A stretch of 64,000 nucleotides of DNA from Ceratotherium simum simum (lineage: Eukaryota; Chordata; Mammalia; Perissodactyla; Rhinocerotidae). A program made the translations under genes and the position numbers. Below are positions 10,961 to 24,301 of this stretch, piece by piece. The stretch's first letter is position 1. Each line of letters begins with the position of its first letter. The notes under the pieces are model-generated. The model did not search any database, had not been told where the DNA came from, and saw only the letters and a program-made list of their open reading frames with translations. Location of the stretch: assembly GCF_000283155.1 (NCBI RefSeq), contig NW_004454195.1:2378762-2442761 (forward strand), read 5' to 3'.

Positions 10961-13900
10961 TGGTATTGGTTTTTGTTTGGTAATATTTTATTTAGTATTT
11001 CCATCAATATTCATAAGTGATATTTGTAATTTCTCTCTTGTACCATCTTTATTAGGTTTAGATATCAATGTTGTAGTTGTTTCACGATAGAATTTAGAAG
11101 TTTCTTTTAATTTTGTATTCTATGGAAAAAATATGTAGCATTGAGTTTTGAAAATTTGATAGAATTCCTTGTGAAGCAATCTATATCTGGTGTTTTATTA
11201 TGGGGCAGTTCTTTGATCATTTTCTCTGTTTCTATTGTGGGTATTGCAATGGTTAATACTTTCTATACTAAATGGGTTCCATTTTGGTGGACTGTATTTT
11301 CCTAGAATATTACCTACATCATTGAGTTTTGCGAATTTATTTGCATAAAAGTCTATAAAGTAGTACTTTATGATTTTTAAATTTTCTTTTTCTTCAGTGC
11401 TTATTTTTTCTTGTAATTTGTTAATTTGTATATTTGTGTTTTCTACCTGTTGTTTTTTTCATTAAGTTAGCTAGTGGTTGTTTATTTTGTTAAATTAAAG
11501 AAAATTAATACTATATTTAGTATGTTATTGTTCTTTAGCTCTTTAATTTCTGCTCTGATATTCATTGTTTTCCTTAACTTGATTAGTTGTGGTTTACTTT
11601 GTTCTTTTTTTTTTAGCTTTTTAAGTTGGGAATTTAATTCATTTATTTTCATCCTTTTATTTGTTACAAAAGTATTCTTTAGAAATTCTGTAGTTTTAGT
11701 TTTTATTTTCTCTTGTAAGCAAGAGTTATTTAACAGAAAATTAAAGAAAATTCCAGATGACAGGACTTTAAAATTTTTTTGTTATCAATGTATAATGTTA
11801 TTTGTAGTCTGACTGCAGCCTTTTCATAATATTTATACTTCATGAACTTACTGGTTCTTTTTGAAAACTGTAATATATGACAATTTTTATGAAGGTTCTA
11901 TGTATGCATGAGATAAAGTTGTATTCTCTATTATCAGAATTTGAAGTGCAACATGTATCCATAAGATAGATGTTATTGGCTATGTTGTTTAGATTTTCTG
12001 TATTTTTCTTTCTTTCTTTTTGTCTTCTTGATTTGTCTTGTACTGAGAATAACGTGATAAAGTCTTCAATTTTTCATGTTTCTTTACATGTCAATTGACA
12101 TCTCTTGTAGCTTCTGTTTTACAAAAGTGGTTACTTTATAAAGGCATTGACATATGAATATATCAATATTCATAAATGTTTTATCTTCGAGATGAATTGT
12201 GGCTTTTAGTATTAAAATGTGTCCTTCTGGATCGTGTTAATGATTTTTGATAGAATTCTACTTTATCTGCTATTAAGATTACAGCCTTTGGTTTCTTATT
12301 GTTTCCACTTGCCTGGTGTACCTCACCCATCCCTATATGTTTAGCCTTATTGAATTTGCTTTGGATGTGTCTTTTGTAATCAATATATAGTTGCGGTTTT
12401 CTTTGTAAACCAAGTGGAAAATTCTTTTTCTTTTAATAGCTGAGTTCAGACCATTTGAATTTATTGACTGTCATATTATTTGGTATGTGTATTATCTTAT
12501 ATTCTCTATATGATTTTTTTTGTGTTCATTTTCTAAAATTTCTTTTGAAATTTAGAAAATTTTGTATTTCTAGTTATCTTTGTATTTATACTTTTTTTCA
12601 AATTAAAAAATGTGCTTGGTTTCTTGTTTCATTTAACCTTTAATTTGTGGTTTGTCAGTTTTTAATGGTATCCTTTGACTTGTGGTAATTGATGGGATCA
12701 ATAACTTTATTCTGCATTTCTCTTTTTATCTCCCTCTACTTTTACTTTATAAAAATAATTGCAAAATTGTACTTGGTCAGAACATATTTGTTTCTTATTA
12801 TTTGATCCACTATCAAATCTATATGGTCCTTTCACCAATTTATATCTATTACTTTACTTTTATTTGTAGAAGTATTTTAGGCTATGAATTTTCCTCTGAT
12901 CATTGCTTTAAATGTAAAAAGAGTCTGATATATAGTATATTCATTATTCTTATTCTTTAGAAATTTGGAGACTTTGGGCTAGGTTTCTTCAGTCATTTTT
13001 CAGTTGGAGGAAACTCATCTGTAAGAAGAGCTCATGGATGTAGCATTCCCTGAGTTCTTACAAGTTTAAACTCTAATTCTGTAGCCTTGATACTTAAAAG
13101 ATAGCACAGTTGAATATAAAATTATTGGTTCACACTTTCTTTTCTTGATTTTATAAACTCCACTTCATTCTTGCCTTACTTTGCATGTTGCCATGTTGCT
13201 TTTGAGAAATATGATGCCAGTCAAATTCTTTTGCCCTTATAAATTATTTTTTTCTGGAGGCCCTGAGGATTTTTTTATTTCTAAATTTGTCCAGTTTTAC
13301 TAGGATAAGTTTTAGAATTGAACTTTACAGATCAATTTTTCTGGGACTTAGTTGGCTCTTCTGTAGATTCAGGTCTTCTTCTATTTTTGCAAAGTTTTCT
13401 TGAATTATAGTTTAAAATAATAGTACTGTTCCACAGCATTGTTTTTCTTCTTTAGGGTCTCCACTTATACCTATGTTGACTTTTCATTGCCTATTTTTCA
13501 TTTCAACCAATTTCTCTCTGACTCTGTTTACTTTTTTTTAAATGTTTTTATTCTCTTTGTTGTTTTCCTACTTTTCTTAGTGCTCCTTATTAAATTTTCA
13601 TTTAAATATATTTTGACTGTTATACAGGCACTATATAATTGAGCTTACTTATATGATGTAGTATTACCTTTTTCTATTTCTTTTCTGAAATCAACCAACT
13701 CTTGTTTCATTCCCTATTTTGGTTCTCAAATTTTGAATTTTTAATTTTATGTGTCTTTTTGTATCTCCGTTAGTTTGAGGATAAATAATTCAGTTTTTCT
13801 TCTTGTTTTAGAATTTTCTTCAAATTCCTGCTTATTTATTTGGGAGAATTTTATGAGCTGAAAATTTTAATTTTCTGTTTTCTTTTTATAATAGCTGTGT
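10961..13900 (-). mobile_element. antisense LINE-1, right half of the split element (ORF2 reverse transcriptase/endonuclease to ORF1)
   Basis: Continues the reverse-complement LINE-1 text that stopped at 6520. Landmarks in order from left are the reverse transcriptase region (catcaatattcataagtgat near 11002), fingers-side text (cattgagttttgcgaattta near 11322), the endonuclease region (gacatctcttgtagcttctg near 12099) and ORF1-like text (near 12960-13500, including tttttctgggacttagttgg). All frames are disrupted. The 5' boundary is diffuse; similarity fades between 13700 and 14050. Confidence 0.75.
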
Positions 13901-15562
13901 ATAGACGAAAACTGCACATATCTATTTATTGGTTTGATTGGCTTGGCCAGTTAGAGTGGTTTCCCAGATTTCTTGTCCAAGGTTGCCATCTTCCGTCAGA
14001 GTAGAAGATTGCAGTTTTTTTAATAGGTGGCATAGGGGTGTGGCAGGGAGGGCCAGTAGGGTGTAGGGTTGTGTCTTTCATTTTTTTACTTTTAAAATAT
14101 TGTCTGGAAGGATCCTAAAGTGACCTTCTTCATTTTTTCCTTTCACCAGTCTCCAGTGCGTACCGCTTTTCTTCTCGTTCATCCTTTTTTCCTTCAGAAT
14201 GTTTCTTTTTAAGAGTCTCCTTAAGCACTGCATCCAATTTTAAGTCCCTTCCCTGTAGTCTGTGCTCTGATCTTCCAGGGCTCTTTATCAGTATTTTATC
14301 ACTTAGGGTGATTTTAGCTTAATTAATCGCCTCTTCTATCTTCTGCACACTTTTTCTGGATACTCTTCCTTTTCCCCTCTGCTCCTCCCCCCTGTCTTTC
14401 TGAATAGGCTGTGGTGGGTGTTTTAGAGAAAGCTTTGATGGAAATTGGAATTTATTTTTCAAAATACAGGCAATTATAGTAATTTTTATCTTCTACATCT
14501 GCTGAAAGTATGATATTTGTATGGATTTATTGTATTTGTTGATCTGTATAGTTTTTTTTGGAGGATATGTGGTAAGACTCATATTTAGATAGGTGTGATT
14601 ACTTTGGCTTTCCAGAATCAGCACTCTTAATCACTACATCCCTCATTAATAGTGTTCCTTTAGATTTTACCTGCAGTTTCTATTTTGATAGGTTCTGATA
14701 TGACTTTCTTGAGCTCTGTTTATGAAACTGGAGAAATTACTCAGATGCCAAGTTGTATTTGCTTTCCTCATCATCTCCTTTCAGGGATGTGTGCAAACTT
14801 TCTTCCTTTATAAGCTTTAGACAAAATACTACACCAAAATATACAATCAAAACACAACAAAGCAGACAACAAAGAAACCCCTCCAGTTCAAAACCCTTAT
14901 GCAAATCTCTCCCACCAGTTCAGAAATATCCAGATACCTCTGTGTGCCAGTTGCCCTGGGTCCATCTGTATGGAATCATGTACCTCACCTGACTGTGTGA
15001 CAGACTCTGCTAGGATGTGGGGCATCAGTGAAAGCCTCATAGAGAAGGTCACATTTGACTTCAAACTTAAAGGGTAAGCTGGATTTTTTCAAAGTAAATA
15101 GGAAAGGGACAGGAATAGCTCTTTAAAGCAAAAGTTTTACTTGATCAGAATAATGAAGGTATTAAATGCTCGAGTCGTTGGCACAGGTAACCTTAAGTGG
15201 CTTTAACACATGTGATTGAGAGTGGCGTGGCAAGGTGTGGAGGCCTGGGGAAAAGAAGTGATGAGCGATGAGACTGGAGCAGTGGCTGGAGTTAAATCTG
15301 AAAGGCTTTGCTTGCCATGTCACTCATTCACAAAGAATGATACAATCCAGGATTGCCTTATTTTTACTAAGAAAAATGAAGAAAATTAAAGGCCTGCTGG
15401 GAAAGCTGATATATTGTTAGGATGAAAAATTTGTAAGCTGTTACACACACTGTTTTTCAGGGAAAAATAAAAAATGTATCATATAAGTTTATTTTTAGAT
15501 CTAAGGGTTTTTCTAGCAAGTGGATATTAATTCACTGTTTGCAAAAGCTGGTTGATAAAGTT
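13901..15562. other. no clear feature
   Basis: No gene recognised. The interval 15010-15330 reads like an old dispersed repeat (catagagaaggtcacatttg), but I cannot name the family. Confidence 0.4.
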
Positions 15563-15580
15563 CAACAGTTTAATTATTTT

Positions 15581-15764
15581 TATTTTTTTGCTGAGGAAGA
15601 AGATTCGTCCTGAGCTAACATCTGTGCCAGTCTTCCTCTATTTTGCATGTGGGATGCTGCCACAGCATGGCTGATGAGTGGTGTAGGTCCATGCCTGGGA
15701 ACCTAACCTGGGTGGCTGAAGCAGACCGCATTGAACTTAACCACTAGGCCACAGGAGCTGGCCC
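15581..15764 (-). mobile_element. ERE-type SINE, diverged or shortened
   Basis: Reverse-oriented: T-run, one gaggaagaagattcgtcctg unit, then a degenerate tRNA-like head ending gagctggcccc. At about 185 bp it is shorter than the others because one tail unit is missing, and it is more diverged. Flanking copies of caacagttta/caacagttt plus A/T (15563-15580 and 15765-15780) are the likely target-site duplication. Confidence 0.87.
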
Positions 15765-15780
15765 CAACAGTTTATTTTTA

Positions 15781-17427
15781 GTATCAGTTTGAAGATATCA
15801 GAATGACCAGATATTTGAGCAGAGGAGCATTCTCACTTAAAGAAAAATCATCCAGTGTATGGTTGCACAAGTTCTTTGGTGTTGACCTCTTGGACTTTGC
15901 ATCTTCAATGTCCAGCATGGTATAGACACTAAAAGGATAATAAATATATGTTGAGAAAGAGAGAGAGAAAGAAAGAAAAGGAGGAAAAACTACCTCTCTT
16001 GGTAGACTAAAGTAAGTTGACTGTTCAACCCACAGCCCTAACATGGAGATTTTTGCTTAAGAACTTTTCCGTGTTCATACTTCAGAACATGAAGTGGTTT
16101 ATTTGGGTGAGACAACATTCCTCCAACCTCCACCTAAGATGTAAACACTCCGAGAGCTGTTACAGTTAGTTTAGAGATAATTAATAGACAGATAATAACA
16201 AAATAGATTGTGGGATAGATGCCAACAAATCAAATCCTTCAAATACTATTCCCTGCCTCAAGACGGGGTTTTTGATTCCATAAGCACACTGATGAGTGAG
16301 GCCAAAAGAAGCCAAGGACAGACATCTCCTCTGTTTTTCTTAGCATTTGTCCGTGCTGGGTGTGGTTAAAATAATGCCCCATTGTTCAAGCCCTGAAATA
16401 ATCTGAAAAACAGTTAAAAATCGTATAATAGTCATGTGCTCAATTCTTTCTAGGGAACACTCTGAGAAGAACGTTAGAAATAAAGGAAAGCTTGCTAATT
16501 GTTTCAGGATACGCAAAGTTAAATGACGATTTTATTCAAACAGGGCAAGTAATTATTTTTGATGCTTACTCAGTAGCCGTAAACATAAAACTTGGGGTTT
16601 ATATTTGAAACAGAACAAGTCAGACTCTACTAAAAAGAAGGAAATAGTTAACTTTGTGTTTGAGATATTTTTCCGAATTTAGTCCATGTAAATATCACTT
16701 GTTTCAATGTTAGTAGATGTTAAGAATATTCCTGGGAATGCAAAATTCAATCTCTCTGAAGTACGATGATATCTGATTTTTAAATATTGGGCCATATGGG
16801 ATTTTGTGTGCTTAACTGTGTGTGCCTGAGACCTTTCAGAGTAGTTCTACCGTGAAGGGATTTTACCCACAGCTGATAGACGTAGACTTCAGGACTGTGG
16901 CATGAACTTCAGAACACACAGGGATAACCTGTGGAGGGGATTGGTAGGGTGGTTGTCCCTTGCCAGCAACTTCTGTAGAACTGTAAAAGCAGCATTGCCA
17001 GGCTACAAGTTGAGAAAAAACCCCTCAATATATGTACTCACGTTTAGTTGTTGATTGGAAGAGGCCCGCAGCCCCTCTCCATCTCCCTTCCCCCCCACCA
17101 CTCCTGGTCCCCCTGCGGTAGAGAAGCGTGATAGAGCCCGATGATGTTCAGTAAAAATTCATTGTATTGTTTCCTACTTATGACAAGATAATGAGTACCA
17201 GTGTCACTTCAATTCTTGACTAAAGCAAATTGATTTAGGGGGTGAGGGAAACCTGGGACACAAAAGGGATATGGGGGTTGTGTTGTTACTTTCCAAATTC
17301 CTTTTTCAGTTGTTTGTAAAGAATGGTAAAAGCAATAGTCCAAATTGATTTTTACATCGTTTTAAATATTGTGAAGCAATGAACAAAATAGTAACCAATA
17401 ACACTGGATGCTGGTGATGCAATATTC

Positions 17428-17431
<4 letters not shown>
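15781..17431. other. no clear feature
   Basis: No gene or named repeat. A short GAGA-rich run lies at 15955-15985, and a C-rich patch lies at 17070-17115. Confidence 0.45.
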
Positions 17432-17463
<32 letters not shown>

Positions 17464-17531
17464 AGAGACAGACAGAGAGAGAAAGAGTGAGAGAGTGAGA
17501 GAGAGAGAGAATGAGAGAGAGAGAGAGAGAG
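17432..17531. repeat. compound microsatellite, (TG)n then (GA)n
   Basis: A 31-base alternating TG run (17432-17462) is followed directly by a GA-rich run (17463-17531) with interruptions. The open frames that cross it on both strands are artefacts of the simple repeat. Confidence 0.97.
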
Positions 17532-18570
17532 CTTTAACGATAGAGTTTGCCACTCGGAAAATGAAGGATGGTCTTACATTGTCTGCACTGCAGGAGTTGG
17601 CACTTAACTCCTTACACTGCTTGACACTCTTTTGTTGCTTGTATCTGTGCATCCACTTCAGAGATAAAATCCATCAGGTTCAATACCTGTTTTCCCTTTT
17701 GACCACTCTGGAGGAGTTTTTAGCTTCTTCATAGGCTGTGTTATTGCTCTGGATAGTCTCTTTAATGGGATATAACCCAGTTTTGTGACATTACTTTTGT
17801 TCAATTTACTCAGAAAATCGTGGTATGGTTTGTTCTCTCTCTCTCTTTTTCCTTTCCTCATCTACTCCAAATGCAGGGAAAAAAAGAAAAAAAATGATGA
17901 AATTATAGAATTAATGGACACTGAAAAGAAAGAGAGACTGAGATCACGAGTTACTAAACCAATTTTCCTGCCTAGAGGGTGTAATTCAGTGATATTTTTA
18001 TAAATGTGATTCAAGCTGTGGCTTTGGTGAAAGATCAGGAGTCACAATATAAAAAAGAGGAGGGAAAGATCATAATTGCTCGTCAGCAAGATGACCCTAC
18101 TTTCACTGGTGCAAGATTTATGTAAGTTTAGTGGCTAATTCCTGAGAGATATAAAACACTTAGCTGGAAAATGAAGCACAAGATGAAACCAGGACAATTA
18201 AACAAATGAGATCATTTACCTACCTCTGTCTTTGAATGTCAAAAACAATAGGAAATCTCTATAATATGGAAGTGTGCCTTCTGAGCAGAATAATACTGGC
18301 TTTTGAGTTAGAAAACTTGATTTGATTGTGTGACCTTTAGACATGTGATTTAACATCTTTTGGTTTTAATTTGGCTCTATGTCAATTTGTTCCAAAACCA
18401 TGTTGGGGTAAAAAAAAATGACAACTTTTAAAGTGATAAATGACAAGTTTATGTTATATTTTTGAAGTAAAGCAAGGTAAGTGTTGGCTACTTTGAGCTC
18501 TCAAGGTGGTCTTATGCCTCTTGGTGGGGTGGGGGGCAGGGGTGCTGCTAATAGCCCAGAATATATCTAT
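17532..18570. other. no clear feature; possible MIR trace
   Basis: No gene recognised. Text at 18300-18370 (gtgtgacctttagacatgtg) resembles a worn MIR core, but too weakly to annotate separately. Confidence 0.4.
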
Positions 18571-18574
18571 TTTA

Positions 18575-18715
18575 CCAAAGACCTGAGTTTAAACACTGGA
18601 TGACTTCGTAGTTTTGAATGAATTACCCAATTTCTCTGAATCTCTGTATCGTTATCTGTAAAAAGGAAAATAGTACTCCATGTAGTGGCCATAAGATTAA
18701 AATTGTTATGAATGG
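18575..18715 (+). mobile_element. MIR SINE fragment
   Basis: Typical MIR order: gacctgagtttaaa near 18581, then gaatgaattacccaatttct near 18618, gaatctctgtatcgttatct near 18638, then aaaaggaaaatagt. Old and diverged. Confidence 0.7.
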
Positions 18716-18971
18716 AAGCAACCCCTAAAATTACGACCTCCTTAATTAACTGAGTTACTTTGGGAAATCAGCTCAAATAAGCCTTTAATAAATGTGGCTA
18801 CTCCAATTAATGCGTTTAACAAATAGGAATGTTTAATCAGCCCAACTTCAAAACTAGAGAAGGGAAGCATATTGTATATTCGGACACATCTTTCTTCCTA
18901 CTTAACTCTGGAACATACAAATGTCCCTTGACTGATTCTTAGGCAACAGTGGAGTATTTATTGCTGTCTGT

Positions 18972-19245
18972 AGCAGTGTTGCATAATAGTTACGTGCTCA
19001 AATTCTGGAATCAGATTCACCTGAATTCTAATCCTGGTTCCACCACCTACTAACCATGGAAATGTGATACCTTAAATGGTTTTCTAAGCCTCCGTATTCT
19101 AATTTGTCAAATATTTATAATAATAGTGTCTACCTCATAGAATTTTTAAGAGGATGATATGATAATGCATACAAACATTTAATGAAGAAATTGGAAACTT
19201 GCAAACATCCGATAGGTACCAGCTATTATTACCACTTCTACTATT
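18972..19245 (+). mobile_element. MIR SINE, nearly complete
   Basis: Landmarks in order: aattctggaatcagattcac (19001), cctgaattctaatcctggtt, caccacctactaacc, aagcctccgtattctaattt, then gtgtctacctcatagaattt and a tail like the 3' end of MIR (gataggtaccagctattatt). Heavily mutated, as expected for a mammal-wide family. Confidence 0.85.
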
Positions 19246-19326
19246 ATTTTTACCCTCCCTGCTTAGGCTATTTGCTCTGTTTGGTATTAGCAGTCCACTG
19301 TAGAGGCCTCTCCAATTTCTTTGTTT

Positions 19327-19738
19327 CCCCAGCTTTATTGAGATATAATTGATAATTAAAAATTGTACATATTTAAGGTGTATGACTTGACAATTTAGTA
19401 TACATATACATTGAAATAATCAACAAATCAAGGTAATTAACATATCTGTCATCTCACATAGTTACTTTTTTCTTTTATTTTGTGGTGAGAATACTTAGGA
19501 TCTACACTCTTAGCAAATTTAATTATACAATACAATATTACTATTGTGACATTGTTGTACATCAGGTCTCCAGAATTCTTTTCATCTTAAAACTGAAACT
19601 CTCTACCCATTAAACAAAAACTCCCCATTTCCCCCTCTCTCCAGCCCCTGACAACCACCATTCAACTCTCTGCTTCTATAAGTTTGACTACTTTAGATTC
19701 TACGTATTAGTGAGATTGGGCAGTATTTGTCTTTTGTG
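19327..19738 (-). mobile_element. antisense LINE-1 3'UTR
   Basis: Begins cagctttattgagatataat (19331) and runs through ggtgagaatacttaggatct and cccctgacaaccaccattc, the reverse complement of an old LINE-1 3'UTR. The coding part probably continues to the right after a MIR-like patch. Confidence 0.8.
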
Positions 19739-19839
19739 TCTTATTTCTTGAAATGTATTCTGTATCTGCTTCTTTGATGAAGTCTTGGAACTTTCTCAGT
19801 TCCTGAGCTGCTTTGCACAGTTGTTGAAAAATTTCTTGT

Positions 19840-19925
19840 CCTTCATTTGCAAAATGGGGATAACAATAACATATATGTCAATTTGCACAAAGTAAGCACT
19901 CAATAAATATTAGCAAATAGAAGAA
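19840..19925 (+). mobile_element. MIR 3' fragment
   Basis: tcatttgcaaaatggggata near 19843 followed by agtaagcactcaataaatat near 19891 is the classic MIR 3' half. It lies between two parts of an antisense LINE-1. Confidence 0.7.
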
Positions 19926-19959
19926 AATTATAAAATATAAGCCTATGCACATTTGTGCT

Positions 19960-21990
19960 CAAATTTTGGATAAATATTGCTAAATTTCTTTCAAGAGATA
20001 TATCAAATTATACTTGCACCAAATGTTATAAAACATTTTAATTGCTGACAATACAATAGATGGAAAATGATGTATCATAATTTTAATTTGCATTTCTAGT
20101 AACATAATTGATATTTAGCATCTTTCCACATGATCAGAAGATTGTATTTTCTTCTCCATGAACATTTGTTCATATCCTATGCATACTTTCCTGTGGACTT
20201 TTAGGAGATCTTTATGTATTAAGGAAATTGGTCCTTTGTGTTATATTCTTTAAAAATTTGGAATCTTTGGCTTCCCTCTCCTCCCTCAGGTTTTTATTTG
20301 CCTTTTGACTTTAATTATAGTATATATGTTTTAGGAAAAAAAATCTACATTTATATGAAATCAAATGTATTCTTCTTTTATGATTTCTGGATTTTGTATC
20401 ATTCTCAGAAAAACCTTTGTCAGTCTAATGCTTGTGTAGTTTTACTTCTTACAATTAAATCTTTGAGCCATTGCAATTTTATTTTGGTAAAATTACTGAA
20501 GTAGAGAATCCAACATATTTTTCCAGTTGTCTACTCATTTGTCAAAACACCATTTACGGACTAATTAATCTTTACCTCAGTGATATGTAATATCATATTA
20601 TATACTCCATTCCTATTTGGATCTACTTATGGCCTCTCTATTCTGTTCTAGTCATCTCTCTACACATGTAGCACTACTTCCAAAAGAATGTGCACAAATT
20701 CAGGTAAAATACCATAGTTTTAATGTTGGTAGTTTGAAAATATATTTTAATATCCAATTATTCTCATCTCTTATATTTTTCTCAAAAACGTCCATGCTGG
20801 TCTTACACTTTTTTTTTTTTAGCTGAACTTAAGAATCAACTTCATTGTAATGACAGTGAAATCCTTACTGTGTTCCTGGGGTGTGTATGTGTGAATCGTT
20901 TTCAGCATCTATGGAGATAATTGTGTGATTTATCTCTTTTAATTCACTAATGTAAAGTTTTTATTAATAGGTTTCCGAATAATGAAACATTCTCACATTT
21001 CTGATATGACCCCCCCCTTATCATGGTGAGTTATCTTTTTAATGTGCTGTTCCATTCTATTCTCTAATATTTTCTTAAGTATTTTTGCATCAATATCCAT
21101 AAATGATATTGGTTTATAATTTTCATTATTTGTGATATCTTTGTCATATCAAAGTTATGCTGGACTCATAAAAGCAATTTTGAAGATTTTATTTTTCTAT
21201 TTTCTAGAAAAATTTAAAAAATTGAAACTATCATTTCTTGAAAGTTCTAGAAGTCCCCTGAAACTGGCTGTGTCTAATAGAGTTTTATGGGGAGCAGTTT
21301 CTTGATAATTTTCTTTATTTATTTCCGTGGTAATTGATATATTTGGATTTTCCAATTCACTAGAAGTGATTTTTGACCATTCATCTTCTTTCAGGAAATC
21401 ATCCATTCCATCTAAGGTTTAAGATCATCCCTTTGATGTTTTGTGGTTTACTACTTTGTTTCTAGGTGTAGATTTGTCTTATTTATTCTACTTGATATGC
21501 TCATTCAATCTGAGAATTCATACCCTCTTTCAATTTTAGAGAATTTGTTATTTTATCCTCAAATATAGCCTCTTCCCCATTCTGTCCCCTTCTCCTATCA
21601 GATATTTGTTGGACAGTATCCTTTCTACATTCATGTCTCTTAACTTCTCTTTTCTTTTTAACAATCTGTCCTGTATTCTCAGTAATTTTATTAGATTCAT
21701 TTTCTAAACTACACATTCTCTCTTCTGCTGTATCTATTCTCTGTCTCTCCAATGAGTTTATATTTCAATGACCATATTTTTTCATTACTATAATTTATTT
21801 TTTGTGTTTTAATAAAATCATTGTGTCCTTTTAAAAACCTCTTCTATTTTTACCTTATGATTTCCATTTCTGATTTATACCTTTGAATATTTTAAACACG
21901 ATTCTTTAAAGTCTCTATGAGAAGGGCCTATTATTTCTAGTTTTTGAGGGGTAGGTTGTTATATTGGTTGAGTCTCCTCATGATTGTTCG
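19960..21990 (-). mobile_element. antisense old LINE-1, ORF2 pieces and a 5' part
   Basis: Reverse-complement LINE-1 text: C-terminal ORF2 (atgaacatttgttcatatcc near 20158), reverse transcriptase flank (tttttgcatcaatatccata near 21082, ctggactcataaaagcaatt near 21161), then ORF1-side text (cctcaaatatagcctcttcc near 21556). The endonuclease part is missing, with a junction near 21430-21500. No open frame of useful length remains. The right boundary is uncertain. Confidence 0.68.
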
Positions 21991-23599
21991 TAACATTTGA
22001 CTTTGAACACATCTTCAGTGAGCATTGTTTGCAGGAGGGGTCCAAGTTCTCTGGAAGTGTCCCTATAGAGTGGTTTCACATTTGCCTTCTGTAGAAAGAC
22101 CCTATGGACTTTACAGGGATCTGATTAGCTTTCCTATTAAAATCTCAACTTGGAATCATTGCACCATGAGATGGTACATACTTGAAACACACAAATACAT
22201 GGCACTTGTATTTATGTTGGAAATTGTTGGAAAAACTTCTACAACTGACGCTTTTATGCTCCTGGCCCCAAGCTGTAGCAAGTGTCCCTGCCTGATGTGG
22301 GCCAGCAGGGGAAGTTTTTCTGGACCCTGTTTCAGAGACTGTGATTACTAATGGTCTCTCAGTTCCAGAACACTGGTCTTACAGAATTTGCAATCTACAC
22401 AGCCAGTCCCTCCTGGGGGGATATTAGAGCCCCAACCCTGGCTGTTATGGCCTATACCTCATTGATGCCCCCGAGAGTCACCTGTGTATTAGATTCCATT
22501 TGTACTTTGACTTTGCCTTCTCTCCTTATTTCTGGCACTTGAGGATTTTCTTTTCCTCATTTTGAGTTTTAAAATATAAATTTTTTCTTTTAAAATATTT
22601 TTTTTCACATTCTGGTATTCTCAGAATGAGAATATGGTTTCTTTCACATCAACTCCAAAATGCATATTGACCAGGATTGGGTTTGCAATTGGACAATTGA
22701 GCTCAGCATAAAGTTTGATTCTGGTTCTATATTGTTAGGTCTCAGTGTCATCAACTACAAAATTAAGCGTTATGTGTTTGGTGCTGAAGGCCGGTTTGAC
22801 ATAAACATTTGTGTGCTGTGACTTCCTATGCAGATTTTCATAGCTTTTTTCAGTGAGCCCTTGTGAGAGAACCTTTTCCTCCTGATGAATGCTTCCAGTG
22901 CCAGTTCATGCGTCTGTAAGAAAAAAGCAGGCCAGACACTCTGTTATTATTCACTCTGCAGGAAACCCTAAGAAGAGCTCAGTGAAAGGAATGGCAGCCT
23001 AAAATTAAAGATCCACTTAGTGTGCGTGGTGTGTGTTTTTAACAGGTGCTTTTTTCCCCTGATATCAGTAAACTGGGTGACTAATATTCTATCCAATGGT
23101 ACAAATATAGCAAGAAAAGTTGGAATTAGTGTAAAACAAGATGGTAAAAAAGAAAACCATTCATAAATCCAATTATTTATTCAATAAATAATCTGCAACA
23201 GTTTGTAAAGGAGGTTACTCTGATGTTTCCAGGTACTATCTTTTATGCTATTATTGGGCATATTGATGCTCGATTTGAGACTGTCAATACCAGTGTCAGG
23301 AATAATCCTGAATAGCTCTTTAGGCTCTGGTTTTAGCTTCTTGATTTATCTTCTTTTATATGGGTGGTCAGGGTTCGGGTTGGGTGAACAAACCATGAGA
23401 GAAGATCCTGAACAGCTAAATCTTTTAATGTGAAAGCCTTTTGTGTGCTCAGCATTTCACAGTTTACTTACACTTGCAGGCCAATCTTTCCATATGACAC
23501 AGTACTAGATTTATTTATTTTTTTATGGCTGGCAAAATGAAAAATAGAAGTTAGATGACTTGTTTAAGATTATATTGCAAAAAACAAGAATAAGAAGTA
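21991..23599. other. no clear feature
   Basis: No gene recognised. The frames at 22025-22351 and 22351-22542 are adjacent but lack domain features and lie next to LINE-1 sequence, so I do not treat them as exons. Text at 22660-22910 shows no repeat match and could be ordinary unique DNA. Confidence 0.4.
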
Positions 23600-23604
23600 A
23601 TAAT

Positions 23605-23700
23605 AACAGTAATAATAGTACATTAACTGAGCGCTTCCTGTGTGTCAGACATTATTCTAAGTGCTTAATCCTCACAACAGCCCTGAAGAGTGTTTGTCAG
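23605..23700 (-). mobile_element. old L2/MIR-like fragment
   Basis: gagcgcttcctgtgtgtcag, then attattctaagtgcttaatc and ctcacaacagccctgaagag match the widespread core shared by old mammalian L2/MIR-type copies. The family call is tentative. Confidence 0.55.
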
Positions 23701-23909
23701 AAGGAAGAGGCGGGAATTTGGGCACTCCAAGCTCAGGGAGAAGGGTGTACAAAGAGCTCTTATACAACTTGCTAGGTGCTGGGAATAAGAATAGTGTTCA
23801 AAGTGGAGTGTAGAGAGATGAGGCTGACACAGAAGCAGGCTCAGAAGCAGGCCCAGAACATGGGGGACCTCATGTGCTTGCTGAGGAGTTTGGATTTTGT
23901 CTTCTAAAA

Positions 23910-24110
23910 CAGGAGTATATGAACGAGTAAATATTTTAGGCTCTGTGGGCCATATGGTCTTTGTTGCAACCACTCAGCTCTGCTGATGTAGCAGAAAGCA
24001 GACAATGTGTAAACAAATGGGTGTGCCTGTGTTCCAACAAAACTTTACTTACAAAAACAGGTGGCAAGTGAGCAGAATTTGCCCAACGGGCTGTTATTTG
24101 CTGACCTCTA
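23910..24110 (+). mobile_element. short hAT-type non-autonomous DNA transposon
   Basis: Contains taaatattttaggctctgtg (23928), ggccatatggtctttgttgc, then ttccaacaaaactttactta and a right end ctgttatttgctgacctcta. Flanking 8-mers ttctaaaa (23902-23909) and ttctagaa (24111-24118) differ at one site and fit the 8-bp duplication of hAT transposons. I recognise the family as Charlie/MER1-type but not the exact Repbase name. Confidence 0.8.
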
Positions 24111-24301
24111 TTCTAGAAAATGGTAAACCACTAAACTTTAAGGCAAGTAAAGCACGAGGCATGCAGCTCCTTCAAAAAGAGGGTGTTCCCCACCTGATGT
24201 CAACTACAACTATTAAATTGAGGCCAATATAAATTATGTTCCCCACTCTGTCCAAGAAGAATGATTCCATGGGTGTAATGGCTAGGCCCCTTTCTCTAGA
24301 T

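Noticed and set aside
17362..17734. Opposed frames with Ser/Leu and Arg/Glu repeats
   Set aside because: Produced by the TG/GA microsatellite.
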